DNA of 49,755 nucleotides. Origin: Gammaproteobacteria bacterium (GTDB taxonomy: Bacteria; Pseudomonadota; Gammaproteobacteria; Steroidobacterales; Steroidobacteraceae). The DNA lies in contig JAQGOF010000079.1 of assembly GCA_028293745.1 (NCBI GenBank), forward strand, positions 1 through 49,755. Direction: 5' to 3'. Shown here piece by piece: positions 38,811-46,804 of the stretch. Position numbers and translations under genes: made by a program. The notes below the pieces were generated by a model. That model was not told the DNA's origin, ran no database searches, and saw only the letters and a list, made by a program, of their open reading frames with translations. Within the stretch, counting starts at the first letter, position 1. Every line of letters starts with the position of its first letter.

Positions 38811-39008
38811 TACGCAAATTAAGGCCGACCGCTTAGCGTGGCCAAGGCCATCAGACCAATACCTTGTAGGTTTTTTTCCGTGACAGGTTACGCAGGCCAT
38901 TGTTGGCGCGCCTTCGCCGGAGCGGACGATAGATCTTCCGCGGCCCACAGTTGAGAAGCGCATTCGGAATGCGTTGGCCGCGGCGTGGGTCGTTTTGTCG
39001 CATAGCAC
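38802..39008 (-). pseudogene. Possible cytochrome c fragment
   Basis: A 68-codon minus-strand frame contains SIVRSGEGAPTMACVTCHG, which resembles the N-terminal heme-binding part of a small class I cytochrome c: CVTCH is encoded at 38880-38894. A run of seven A residues follows directly, after which the similarity ends and no axial Met region is seen. No signal peptide precedes it. The simplest explanation is a decayed gene remnant, but a chance CxxCH in a short frame is possible. Confidence 0.3.
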
Positions 39009-39147
39009 GGCGGCACACTCGCACGTCTATAATGAAAATATTGAATGAGAGGGCCGGCTTGGTGAACCACTGGGGCGCGCGAATCCAACAGGCGCGGGGT
39101 GAATCCGTTGCACGAACCGACCCGGCGCTGTGGCCAAGGGGTCTCGC
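38811..39147. other. Long gap before the PGDYG/TIR gene run
   Basis: About 337 bases between the ArsR promoter and the PGDYG gene. The minus strand carries a short frame with a heme-c-like CVTCH (annotated separately), and the plus strand a consensus -10 box. Nothing else in it looks coding. Confidence 0.5.
39028..39033 (+). promoter_or_regulatory. Consensus -10 box upstream of the PGDYG/TIR gene run
   Basis: TATAAT at 39028-39033 matches the sigma-70 -10 consensus fully, about 115 bases before the PGDYG start. No convincing -35 box lies at 16-18 bases upstream, so use of the site may need an activator. Confidence 0.35.
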
Positions 39148-39618
39148 ATGACAGTGGAAGCGGGACCTGTGTTCCGCTCCAGCGCTCAACGCGGCTACTC
39201 CAGTACTGTGAGCAGCCATCCGGGACACGTTCTCGCCCGCAAGCTGCCGCGCGAGGTCGACGCGCAGTTCACTTCAACAGCCTGCACGGTACAGACTCAA
39301 GAAGGTGTGGTCCACGCGCATCCTGGGGATGCAATAGTTACTGGAAGTGCGGGAGAGCGGTGGCGTGTGTCGCGTGGGCACTTTGCCGAAAAATACCGGG
39401 CAATGCCCCCGACGGTCGAAGGTCAGGCGGGACGCTATGTCAGTCTCCCCAATACCATCATGGCCGTGCCGATGCCTGGACCGTTTGAAGTCCTCCTTGC
39501 GGATGGAGTGTCGCGTTTGAAAGGGCGACCAGGCGATTGGTTGGTCGACTATGGCGATGGAAGTCTCGGCATCGTGTCGCCGGCGATCTTCACTACAACC
39601 TACGAAATAGTGGGCTGA
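39148..39618 (+). CDS. PGDYG-domain protein
   Basis: A 156-residue soluble protein with the segment GRPGDWLVDYGDGSLGIV near residue 125-142, the hallmark of the PGDYG family, whose function is unknown to me. An earlier segment, VHAHPGDAIVTGSAGERW then F-x3-Y, repeats the same pattern (PGD-x-[IL]-V-x-G, then F...Y), so the protein appears to contain two related halves. No signal peptide or membrane segment. The ATG at 39148 has AAGGGG upstream; a GTG at 39130 is possible. It opens the four-gene run and ends 7 bases before the membrane-protein gene. Confidence 0.82.
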   Translation: MTVEAGPVFRSSAQRGYSSTVSSHPGHVLARKLPREVDAQFTSTACTVQTQEGVVHAHPGDAIVTGSAGERWRVSRGHFAEKYRAMPPTVEGQAGRYVSLPNTIMAVPMPGPFEVLLADGVSRLKGRPGDWLVDYGDGSLGIVSPAIFTTTYEIVG

Positions 39619-39625
39619 CCTGCTC

Positions 39626-40663
39626 GTGGCGTTGCATCAGGTCATTCAACGTCTGTTGCTGCTGGGCGTGCGGCTGGAGTCGTTCCAACCGCTGCCAGCG
39701 CCCCAACCGCCGGAGCGGCTGTTACCGCTCGTCGAAGCGCTCGAGCCTGAGCATCGGACGTTTGACCAGCGGGCACTGCTTTACGGGCATCGCTATCGCA
39801 GCGGGTTCTGGGCCATCTACCTGCTGAGCGCCATCGCGGTTCTATGCGCGGTACTGCCGCTGGCGCTGGGATGGGACAGTCCGCAACATGCATTCCATCC
39901 GTACGCTGGCGTATGGGCTGTCAGCGAGGTGCTCGTCATTGGCCTCGTGAGCACGATCTACTGGCTGGGGCATCGGCGTGACTGGCAGGGTCAATGGCTA
40001 CGCGCGCGCACAACGGCCGAATTGGCCTGGTACCTGCCGATGCTCGCCCCTCTGCTGGATTTCTCTTCGCCCGGCGCCGAAGCCAACTGGTACGTGCGAG
40101 CGTTCGATCCCGGCCAACATCTGCGTACCGCTGATGACGTCTCGACTCTGTGTGCCCGGATAGAGCCCCTCGCCCGGAAGATACTCGCAACCGCCTGGTC
40201 CGATTGCGCGTTCGTGACCAGCTATGCCCGGTGGACGTTGGACATACTCGAACACCAGCGGCGTTACCATTGCCGCGTGGCGGCCAGACAGCACGCGCTG
40301 CTGCATCGTGTTCATTCGATCAACGGGTATCTGTTCGGGTTGACGGCCCTCGGCGCCCTACTTCACTTAGTTGTCCACACCCTCTGGCTGTCCCTGGTCA
40401 CGACGTTCTTTCCCGCACTGGGCGCCTCGCTTCATGGCGCACTGGCGCAATCCGAGGCCTATCGGCTCGGGTCGACCTCGGAGCATCTGGCGAAGGAGCT
40501 GCGCAACTCCATCGGGCACATTCAAACAGCCCTGGCGGGGATGGCCTCCCCCGCCGATCCCGTTGCGCTCAAAGCGTCGCTCGAAGCGGCTCTCGCACTC
40601 ATCCTCGAAGAACACCAGGACTGGCACCTGCTGGTACGGCCGCATCACCTGCCGCTTGCGTAG
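39626..40663 (+). CDS. Four-pass membrane protein, SLATT-like architecture
   Basis: A 345-residue protein starting with GTG. Hydrophobic segments lie at about residues 61-83, 94-115, 233-256 and 257-272, giving two 2TM hairpins separated by a 115-residue cytosolic part. After the second segment comes HRRDWQGQWLRARTTAELAW; the spacing W...R..AE resembles that following the membrane pair in SLATT (SMODS- and SLOG-associated 2TM) effectors. After the last hydrophobic stretch (TTFFPALGASLHGAL) a helical tail is rich in Glu, His and Leu. Family membership is inferred from pattern alone. In such systems these proteins are thought to form membrane pores that act when a nucleotide-derived signal is sensed. 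Confidence 0.7.
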   Translation: MALHQVIQRLLLLGVRLESFQPLPAPQPPERLLPLVEALEPEHRTFDQRALLYGHRYRSGFWAIYLLSAIAVLCAVLPLALGWDSPQHAFHPYAGVWAVSEVLVIGLVSTIYWLGHRRDWQGQWLRARTTAELAWYLPMLAPLLDFSSPGAEANWYVRAFDPGQHLRTADDVSTLCARIEPLARKILATAWSDCAFVTSYARWTLDILEHQRRYHCRVAARQHALLHRVHSINGYLFGLTALGALLHLVVHTLWLSLVTTFFPALGASLHGALAQSEAYRLGSTSEHLAKELRNSIGHIQTALAGMASPADPVALKASLEAALALILEEHQDWHLLVRPHHLPLA

Positions 40664-40706
40664 GTAGTTCGCCGCCTGCCGCGAAACTCTGGCACACTCG
40701 CTCAAA

Positions 40707-40726
40707 GGGCGGCGTCGGACCCGCCC
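40707..40726 (+). promoter_or_regulatory. Small GC hairpin before the DUF3365 gene
   Basis: GGGCGG at 40707-40712 and CCGCCC at 40721-40726 form a 6-bp stem with an 8-base loop directly ahead of the GGAA that serves as ribosome-binding site for the ATG at 40736. It could modulate initiation or mark a processing site in the 72-base gap. In GC-rich DNA a 6-bp stem is also expected by chance. Confidence 0.25.
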
Positions 40727-40735
40727 GGAAAACCA

Positions 40736-41605
40736 ATGAACCTGTTGGTCCGAATCAATCTCGCTCTCGGCGCAACGCTGGCTGTAGCCGCCCTCGCGTT
40801 GGGGTACGGCTGCCGGTCGTTACTCCAGGCAAATGCGCAGCAGGAGGTGCTGCGGGAAGCGGGGCTCATGATGGATAGCGCTCTTGCGACGCGCAGTTAC
40901 ACGAGCTCGGAAATCCTCCCATTGCTCCAATCCCGGGCGAAGACGGAATTTTTGCCCCAGAGTGTGCCGTTCTACGCCGCAACCCAGCACTTTCTGAAGC
41001 TGCGCGAGCAGCATCCGGAGTATTCCTACAAGGAGGCCACTCTCAACCCGACCAACCTCAGGGATCGCGCCACCGACTGGGAAGCCGACCTCATCCAGCA
41101 ATTCCGCAATGACTCGAAAACTCGCGAGATCGTGGGAGAGCGGGACACACCCACGGGCAGGTCGTTGTATCTGTCCCGCCCGATCCATGCCGAAACCGCA
41201 TGCCTCGAGTGCCACAGCGCTCCCGCAGCCGCTCCGGCAGCGTTGCTTGCGCGTTATGGAAGCGACAACGGCTTTGGGTGGCAAGCTGGCGAGGTGGTGG
41301 GCACACACGTCGTTTCGGTGCCGTTGGCAAGCGCGACGGCGGCGGCGGACCTGATTTTCCGGAGTATCGCGGCATGGATGGTCGTCGTGATCGTGCTGAC
41401 CATGCTGGTCGTGAATGTAATCGTGTACTTGCTCGTGGTGCGGCCGATCCGGCGCATTGCGGGCATTGCTGAAGAGGTGAGTGTCGGCAATGTGTCTGGC
41501 AGAGACTTCCCCGCGGGCGGCAGCCGCGAGCTGACGGCACTCACGGGTTCGTTCGAGCGGATGCGCACCAGCCTGGAGAAGGCGATGAAGCTGCTGGAGC
41601 CTTGA
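40736..41605 (+). CDS. DUF3365 (Tll0287-like) heme-c periplasmic sensor with HAMP domain and no output domain
   Basis: A 289-residue membrane receptor. An N-terminal membrane helix (about residues 5-28) anchors a periplasmic DUF3365 domain, which contains the heme-c motif CLECH at residues 156-160. A second membrane helix (about 212-235) leads to HAMP (RPIRRIAGIAEEVSVGN, about 236-285), and the protein ends LEKAMKLLEP, so no kinase, cyclase or methyl-accepting domain follows. Members usually continue into an output domain such as a kinase. Related DUF3365 domains are thought to sense redox state or gas ligands through their heme. The TIR gene begins one base after its stop. Confidence 0.88.
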   Translation: MNLLVRINLALGATLAVAALALGYGCRSLLQANAQQEVLREAGLMMDSALATRSYTSSEILPLLQSRAKTEFLPQSVPFYAATQHFLKLREQHPEYSYKEATLNPTNLRDRATDWEADLIQQFRNDSKTREIVGERDTPTGRSLYLSRPIHAETACLECHSAPAAAPAALLARYGSDNGFGWQAGEVVGTHVVSVPLASATAAADLIFRSIAAWMVVVIVLTMLVVNVIVYLLVVRPIRRIAGIAEEVSVGNVSGRDFPAGGSRELTALTGSFERMRTSLEKAMKLLEP

Positions 41606-41606
41606 C

Positions 41607-42305
41607 GTGATCAGGCGCGACGTTTTTGTCAGCTACTCACAGCCGGACCGCGAGTGTGCATTCCAACTCACGGCGCAACTGGAGGCACAGGGCATCGGTG
41701 TATGGATTGCGCCGCGCGACATCGCGCCGGCAGCCGATTGGGCCGAAGAGATCATCGAAGCTATCTCGTGTGCGCGGCTCATGATCCTGGTGTTCTCGGC
41801 TCATTGCAATGCGTCACCCCAGGTCCGACGCGAGGTGGAACGTGCAATTCACAGGCAGGTGCCCATTCTGCCCTTTCGCATCGAGGACGTGCTGCCGGCC
41901 AAGAGCTTGGAGTATTTCCTCAGCACACAGCATTGGCTGGATGCGTTCCCTCCTCCTCGCGAGCCGCACTTTGCAAGGTTGACTGCACACATCGCAGCGT
42001 TGCTGAAGGGAACCGTGTTGCTGAATGAGCCGCCTCCAGATCAGCCGATAATGGGAAGCTCATCCGCACCCGTCAGCGGCCGAAACTCGCTGCTGTCGCT
42101 CAGTGTCACGGAAATCGAGTCACTGGAAAGGCGCCTGGCGTACTACGTGGGCCCTGTTGCGAAATATCTCGTCAAGCGCGCGGCTGCGAAGGCATTGGAT
42201 CGCGAAGAGCTTACCCGGATGCTGGCTGCCGAAGTGGAGGGGGCGCCGGCGCGCAAGCAGTTCCTCGAGGCGTGCCGGAGTGAGCAACTGCACGCGCCCA
42301 GGTAG
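41607..42305 (+). CDS. TIR-domain protein with conserved C-terminal helical module
   Basis: A 232-residue cytosolic protein. The TIR fold spans residues 4-110: RDVFVSYSQPDRECAFQL, IGVWIAPRDI (BB-loop region), LMILVFSAHCNASPQVRREVERAI and VPILPFRIED. Glu76 in the segment RREVERA takes the position of the catalytic Glu of TIR NADases such as SARM1. The C-terminal part (about 165-228; IESLERRLAYYVGPVAKYLVKRAA) is a helical module that I recall from other bacterial signalling proteins, including kinases. NAD-degrading activity is inferred from the Glu. The GTG start is one base from the upstream HAMP-receptor stop. Confidence 0.9.
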   Translation: MIRRDVFVSYSQPDRECAFQLTAQLEAQGIGVWIAPRDIAPAADWAEEIIEAISCARLMILVFSAHCNASPQVRREVERAIHRQVPILPFRIEDVLPAKSLEYFLSTQHWLDAFPPPREPHFARLTAHIAALLKGTVLLNEPPPDQPIMGSSSAPVSGRNSLLSLSVTEIESLERRLAYYVGPVAKYLVKRAAAKALDREELTRMLAAEVEGAPARKQFLEACRSEQLHAPR

Positions 42306-42381
42306 TTGAGGCGCATCGCGGCTGAGCGGAAGAAGGTTGGCTTCACGGGTCACGGGACCAGGCGGGCGCCTTGCGGGGAAG

Positions 42382-42873
42382 TCAGTATATTCCCAGGTCG
42401 AGGCCGGCAGCCATCGTGGCTCCGAGCTCCTCGCAGCGCGCAAGGTCGATGGCGCCTATTTGCTTCGGCTTGAGAATCTCCTCCGGTGTCTGGGCGTGCG
42501 TACAGACGATGAGGGGGGCTGCGATCGGCTTGAGCCGCCAGCCGGTTGCGATTCGCTCGATCTGTCTTGCGGCATTGCTGCCATCGCTACCCGCACAAAT
42601 GAGGGTCGCGTATGGGCGACCCTGCAGGCCTTCCAACACCGGATAGTAGCTTCGGTCGAAGAAGTCCTTCATCACGCCTGACATGGCGGCGAGATTTTCG
42701 GGGCAGGCAAACAGATAGCCGCTCGCTTCGAGCAGCGCGTTGGGGCCGGCTGTTGCTGCGGCTTCGAGACGCACTCTGACTGTCGGTTCCCGGCCGCCGC
42801 CTGCCGCGGCTGCGCGTGCCATCTGCAGCGTACCGCCCGTAAGCGAGTGGTAGACAATCAGGAGTTGTTTCAT
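42382..42873 (-). CDS. Flavodoxin-family protein
   Basis: A 163-residue flavodoxin-like protein. LLIVYHSLTGGTLQMARAA at the N-terminus is the phosphate-binding loop that holds FMN, and YLFACPENLAAMSGVMKDFFDRSYYPV is the next FMN-contact block. The size suits NAD(P)H-dependent FMN reductases or WrbA-like proteins. The electron partner is unknown. It lies 29 bases downstream of the exported phosphodiesterase gene on the same strand. Confidence 0.88.
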   Translation of the reverse strand: MKQLLIVYHSLTGGTLQMARAAAAGGGREPTVRVRLEAAATAGPNALLEASGYLFACPENLAAMSGVMKDFFDRSYYPVLEGLQGRPYATLICAGSDGSNAARQIERIATGWRLKPIAAPLIVCTHAQTPEEILKPKQIGAIDLARCEELGATMAAGLDLGIY

Positions 42874-42902
42874 CGAAGCGAGCCCATGACATCACCGCGG
42901 GC

Positions 42903-44789
42903 CTACGGAGCGTCGAGGCCCACAGTCCGGTTGGGGAATCCACCTGCGTCGAGGTATGTCTGCGTGCCCAGGGTCTGGGATTTGAGCACGGTTTGGAGGT
43001 GGTGTTTGGGATCTGGCCTGGACTCTGTCGTGCGGGACGTAACCGCGGGCAACGGGTCGCCGGGTGGTGCGGCACTCAGGGCTTCGGTGAGGACGCGGCC
43101 GGCGAGCGGGCCCTTGGGCTCGATCTTCAGGTCGAGAAGCTTTGCGATGGTCATGCCGATGTCGGCATTGCTTGCGGGCAGCGGGTCACTGTAGCGGGTC
43201 AGGAACTCGGGCCCGCGCGCGGCAATGAAATTCCAGGTGTCGGCGCGGCTGAATGAGCCGTGCATGCCCTGGCCTTGTTGTAGCGCGGAATCGGCAATTT
43301 CCGCAGCGCAAAGTGCAGGCGGACGGTCACAACCTTCGATCTTCGTCGAGGTGAAGTTGACTACGATGGCCGGATGAGGCGTGGCGGCGCGTCCGCCGCC
43401 AATCCCGATGAGCTCGGTTGGCAGCGTGCCGGGGAATTCTCCCAGCCGCGTCTTGTCAACAAAGATACCACTGACGTAATCCTGCTCGAGGAGTGCGGCA
43501 ACGATGTTACCGGCCAGCTTTTTGGCTTGTCTCCTGGGGACGTCTGTGTGGATGTAGATGAGGTCCGAGCCTCCATTGGCGGCCACGATGACCTGGGGCT
43601 TCGACGGATCAGTGGCGAGCAAGGCGTTTCCCCTGCTCGGATGATTGCCGGCGCGCCAGTCGATTTCCTTGTTGCCGTCGTCCGGGTCGAATAGCTTGAG
43701 GGAAGGGGTCGTGGCGCGCAGCGCCGTGACGAGGTCTATCGCGAGAAATCCGGGCGGCAATTCGCCCGGCTTCACCTCTTTGTTGGAGTAGGCAGTGGCG
43801 GGTTGTCGCGACGGACTCGTGTTGCTGGCTTTTGAAATCGTGGAAAAACCGTGATCCGCGGCGACGACGATGTTGGTGGTGTCATAGAGGCCGAGTGCTT
43901 TCAGGGCCTGCTCGATCGAGGCCAGCGCGGTATCTGCGTTTCGGATTGCGGACAGCGAGGTGGGGCCATTGATACCCGGGGTCAGGCTATGGAAGCTGTC
44001 GCCCTGGTTGTGCTGCGTGCCGTCGGGATCGCGTGACCAGAAGACGAGGACGAAGGGCTTGCCCGTCTCTTTGAAGTGCGGCAACGCGGCTTTCACGGTG
44101 GCTTCGAGAAAGTACTGCTGTTGGGCCAGGTTGGGAATCCAGGTTCCAGGCCGCGTGTTGTCCCCGGAACTGCCGTTATCAGCGCGAGAGGGGGCCGCCT
44201 GGGATACTTTGAAGCGTGTGAAGACCTCCTTCCATTCATCAGGCAGTGGCGTTTCTGCACCTTGGGTTCCGGTGGTGTCATCGATAATGAGCGTGCCTTC
44301 CCCCTTGAGAGCCCCGAGGTCAAAGATGGCGGCGGGTCCGAGCTTCCCGATGAGCGCTGTGGAGTAACCCTGAACGCGTGCGGCGGCCACGATCGATTGT
44401 TCGTTCAAATAGTTGCTGCCGAAGTCGTCATTGACCTCGCGCAGGACGGGATCGTTCTCGAGGAATGGCGTGACGCTTCCCTTCAGGACTTTGATGGGAA
44501 AACCGGTATAGATCGTGTTGCTGAAGTCGCCGGTGTCGCCGAGCCTGTGGCCGGTGGCGAACGCGGAAGCATTGGCCGTGGTGAAAGTGGGGAACAGGGA
44601 GTGGCTGTTCTTGAAATCGACTCCGTCGTCGCGAAGACGCGCCAGGGTGGGAGCGGTGCTGCGGTCGACGATCTGGGAGCGCAGGCCGTCAGGAACGAAG
44701 AGGATGAGATTGTGCGGCGCGGCCTGTGCCAGAACCGGCAGCAGCAGAAAAACCTGAATGGCAAGAGCTTTCACAGTAGCAGATTTCAT
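42903..44789 (-). CDS. Exported alkaline phosphatase/nucleotide pyrophosphatase-superfamily phosphodiesterase
   Basis: A 628-residue periplasmic or secreted hydrolase with a signal peptide (AIQVFLLLPVLAQA). The metal-binding Asp34 lies in LFVPDGLRSQ, and the nucleophile region FPTFTTANASAFATGH places Thr70 in the catalytic position of NPP-type enzymes. IVVAADHGFSTI supplies the Asp-His metal ligands and KGGP-like His later in the chain should complete the site. Residues from about 400 onward include a large insertion with HPSRGNALL. The substrate, perhaps a nucleotide or phospholipid diester, cannot be named. Confidence 0.9.
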   Translation of the reverse strand: MKSATVKALAIQVFLLLPVLAQAAPHNLILFVPDGLRSQIVDRSTAPTLARLRDDGVDFKNSHSLFPTFTTANASAFATGHRLGDTGDFSNTIYTGFPIKVLKGSVTPFLENDPVLREVNDDFGSNYLNEQSIVAAARVQGYSTALIGKLGPAAIFDLGALKGEGTLIIDDTTGTQGAETPLPDEWKEVFTRFKVSQAAPSRADNGSSGDNTRPGTWIPNLAQQQYFLEATVKAALPHFKETGKPFVLVFWSRDPDGTQHNQGDSFHSLTPGINGPTSLSAIRNADTALASIEQALKALGLYDTTNIVVAADHGFSTISKASNTSPSRQPATAYSNKEVKPGELPPGFLAIDLVTALRATTPSLKLFDPDDGNKEIDWRAGNHPSRGNALLATDPSKPQVIVAANGGSDLIYIHTDVPRRQAKKLAGNIVAALLEQDYVSGIFVDKTRLGEFPGTLPTELIGIGGGRAATPHPAIVVNFTSTKIEGCDRPPALCAAEIADSALQQGQGMHGSFSRADTWNFIAARGPEFLTRYSDPLPASNADIGMTIAKLLDLKIEPKGPLAGRVLTEALSAAPPGDPLPAVTSRTTESRPDPKHHLQTVLKSQTLGTQTYLDAGGFPNRTVGLDAP

Positions 44790-44872
44790 TTTTTTGCCGG
44801 GAGGTGATGACGCACAGGCAATGTTACCTCGGTTGTGATTCCATTGTGCATGTCCCAGGAAGGGGAAGGTCT

Positions 44873-45538
44873 TTGGTCACGAATCTGGAAACGTCCGGCA
44901 ACCGCGACAGCGGGCAGGCTGCTTCGGGGGACGACGATGTCTATCTGCGTCCGGGCGAGTTGTCGCATTTCTTTCGACTCTGTGACTTTTACAGTCTCTA
45001 TCTGTCACAACCGGCCTTGCGCTGGCTCACCCATACAACGTTGAACTCACTCGTCCGCAATCCAATGTGCGTGCTGCGCAGGGTTACGTTCGTCGAGGCC
45101 ATGGCGCCTTGCTTTTCCAAAGCGGCTCTCGAGAGGCTCGTGCACACCTTCCGATGGACCCGGAGTGTCTGGGGCATTGACTGGGCCTGGGGGGCCTTGC
45201 TCGAAGGTCACGAGCCGTTGTATGTCGTGGATGCCGTGTCCATGGAGCACACACGAACAGGCGACGGCCGTCCGACTGCCTTCTACCGCAAACTGCGGGC
45301 GGCAGGCATCGATCCAGGCGATGATCTGCGACGCGTTCGGCAAATGTTTCCCGCCTATGCCGGACCTCGAACCTTGCGGCACGGGCACGTGTTTTGGCCG
45401 CAGGTACCGAGGCAACTGGCCTTCGCGTTGATGGTCCTGTTCGAGCGCCTGAAGTTCATCGTGAGGGCACGCAAGCAATTTCTACGGGCCTGGAGGAAAA
45501 CCCGCGCCCGGCTCGAAGATCTGTGGGAGTCGAAATGA
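44873..45538 (+). CDS. DUF707-like glycosyltransferase-fold protein, N-terminally short
   Basis: A 221-residue protein matching the C-terminal two-thirds of DUF707 proteins, which are putative glycosyltransferases: DDDVYLRPGELSHFF, then LYLSQPALRWL, CVLRRVTFVEAMAPCFSK, WGIDWAWG and an IIDxxxMEHT-like tail (VDAVSMEHTRTG). In full-length members about 80-100 residues precede the DDD block; here only about 20. I chose a TTG at 44873 because AGGAAGGGG precedes it; a GTG at 44804 is also possible. The truncation lies at the boundary with the divergent phosphodiesterase gene. Confidence 0.65.
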   Translation: MVTNLETSGNRDSGQAASGDDDVYLRPGELSHFFRLCDFYSLYLSQPALRWLTHTTLNSLVRNPMCVLRRVTFVEAMAPCFSKAALERLVHTFRWTRSVWGIDWAWGALLEGHEPLYVVDAVSMEHTRTGDGRPTAFYRKLRAAGIDPGDDLRRVRQMFPAYAGPRTLRHGHVFWPQVPRQLAFALMVLFERLKFIVRARKQFLRAWRKTRARLEDLWESK

Positions 45539-45730
45539 AACCGCCTGCTGAGCGAGCTGCGAGCGTCAACGCTAACGTGTCAAGGATTGTGTGGTAGCCC
45601 GAATCGCGCCGTAGTCAAGGCCGCCGTTTGCGGCGCGAGCCGGCGCCTGGCGGTTGGGGCCGGTCACCGGGCATGTTGCATGCTTCCGGACATAACACGT
45701 ACGGTTGAACTCAACGCGAATGGAGTTGCC

Positions 45731-46801
45731 ATGAACCCGATCAACGGCCCACGTGACGCCGACGTCAAGGAAGTGGCAGGTCCCGCGAAACACGGGGAAA
45801 TTGAGCCGTCACGGCGCGAAATGCTGTTGGGAATGACGGGACTGGCGGGAACGTGGGGGGCTTCGACACTGGCAGGCGCTACCGAGGAGAGATCGGCGTC
45901 AGCCTCGAGCACGGTGAATCCCGGTAACCCGAACCCGGTGACCGAGTTTCCTCGCCCGCCCTTTCCGAAACAGGAGCAGCCCTGGCCCGGGCTGCAATCG
46001 AAAATGACACCCCGGCCGGATTCCGGGGAGACGAGTTACAAGGGGTCGGGTCGTTTGACCGGACGCAAGGCGCTGATCACGGGTGGTGACAGCGGCATCG
46101 GCCGCGCAGCCGCAATTGCATTCGCACGCGAGGGCGCCGATGTCGCCATCAACTACCTGCCGGCCGAGGAACCCGACGCGAGGGAGGTCATTGATCTCAT
46201 CCGGAAGGAAGGGCGCAAGGGTGTTGCGCTGCCCGGCGACATCCGGGACGAGTCATTCTGCAACAAGCTCGTCGCGGATGCCGTCAGTCAGCTGGGTGGC
46301 CTGGACATTCTCGTCAACAACGCCGCCCGGCAAGGCGCGCAGCCGTCCATTCTCAAGATCTCGACCGAACAGTTCGATTCGGTGTTCAAGACCAACGTCT
46401 ATGCCATGTTCTGGATCACGAAGGCTGCCCTCCCGCACATGACGGCGGGATCGGCCATCATCAACACAGCCTCCGTCAACGCATATGACCCGGGGGAGTA
46501 CATTGTCGATTACGCTGCCACCAAGGGCGCGATCGCAATCTTTACAAAAGGGCTCGCCAAGCAACTGGCCAAGCAGGGAATCCGCGTGAATGCCGTGGCT
46601 CCGGGACCTTTTTGGACTCCGCTGCAGGTCAGCGGGGGCCAACCGCCGGACAAGCTGCCCGAGTTTGGAGCCGACACGCCGCTGGGCCGGCCGGGACAAC
46701 CGGTCGAGCTCGCACCTATCTACGTGCTGCTGGCGTCACGCGAGTCCAGCTACTCGACCGGTCAGGTCTTTGGCGCAGTCGGTGGGCGTGGCGGGCCCTG
46801 A
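45731..46801 (+). CDS. YghA-like short-chain dehydrogenase with Tat-like leader
   Basis: A 356-residue SDR. Residues from about 110 onward align with E. coli YghA: GSGRLTGRKALITGGDSGIG (cofactor loop), ALPGDIRDESF, NNAA, NTASVNAYDP with the catalytic Ser, and VDYAATKGAIA with Tyr and Lys. The first 60 residues carry SRREMLLGMTGLAGTW, a twin-arginine consensus followed by a hydrophobic core and ATE-type cleavage site, so the protein may be exported by Tat or anchored. Soluble YghA homologues lack this leader. The ATG at 45731 is the start closest to the leader. The substrate is unknown. Confidence 0.85.
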   Translation: MNPINGPRDADVKEVAGPAKHGEIEPSRREMLLGMTGLAGTWGASTLAGATEERSASASSTVNPGNPNPVTEFPRPPFPKQEQPWPGLQSKMTPRPDSGETSYKGSGRLTGRKALITGGDSGIGRAAAIAFAREGADVAINYLPAEEPDAREVIDLIRKEGRKGVALPGDIRDESFCNKLVADAVSQLGGLDILVNNAARQGAQPSILKISTEQFDSVFKTNVYAMFWITKAALPHMTAGSAIINTASVNAYDPGEYIVDYAATKGAIAIFTKGLAKQLAKQGIRVNAVAPGPFWTPLQVSGGQPPDKLPEFGADTPLGRPGQPVELAPIYVLLASRESSYSTGQVFGAVGGRGGP

Positions 46802-46804
46802 TCT

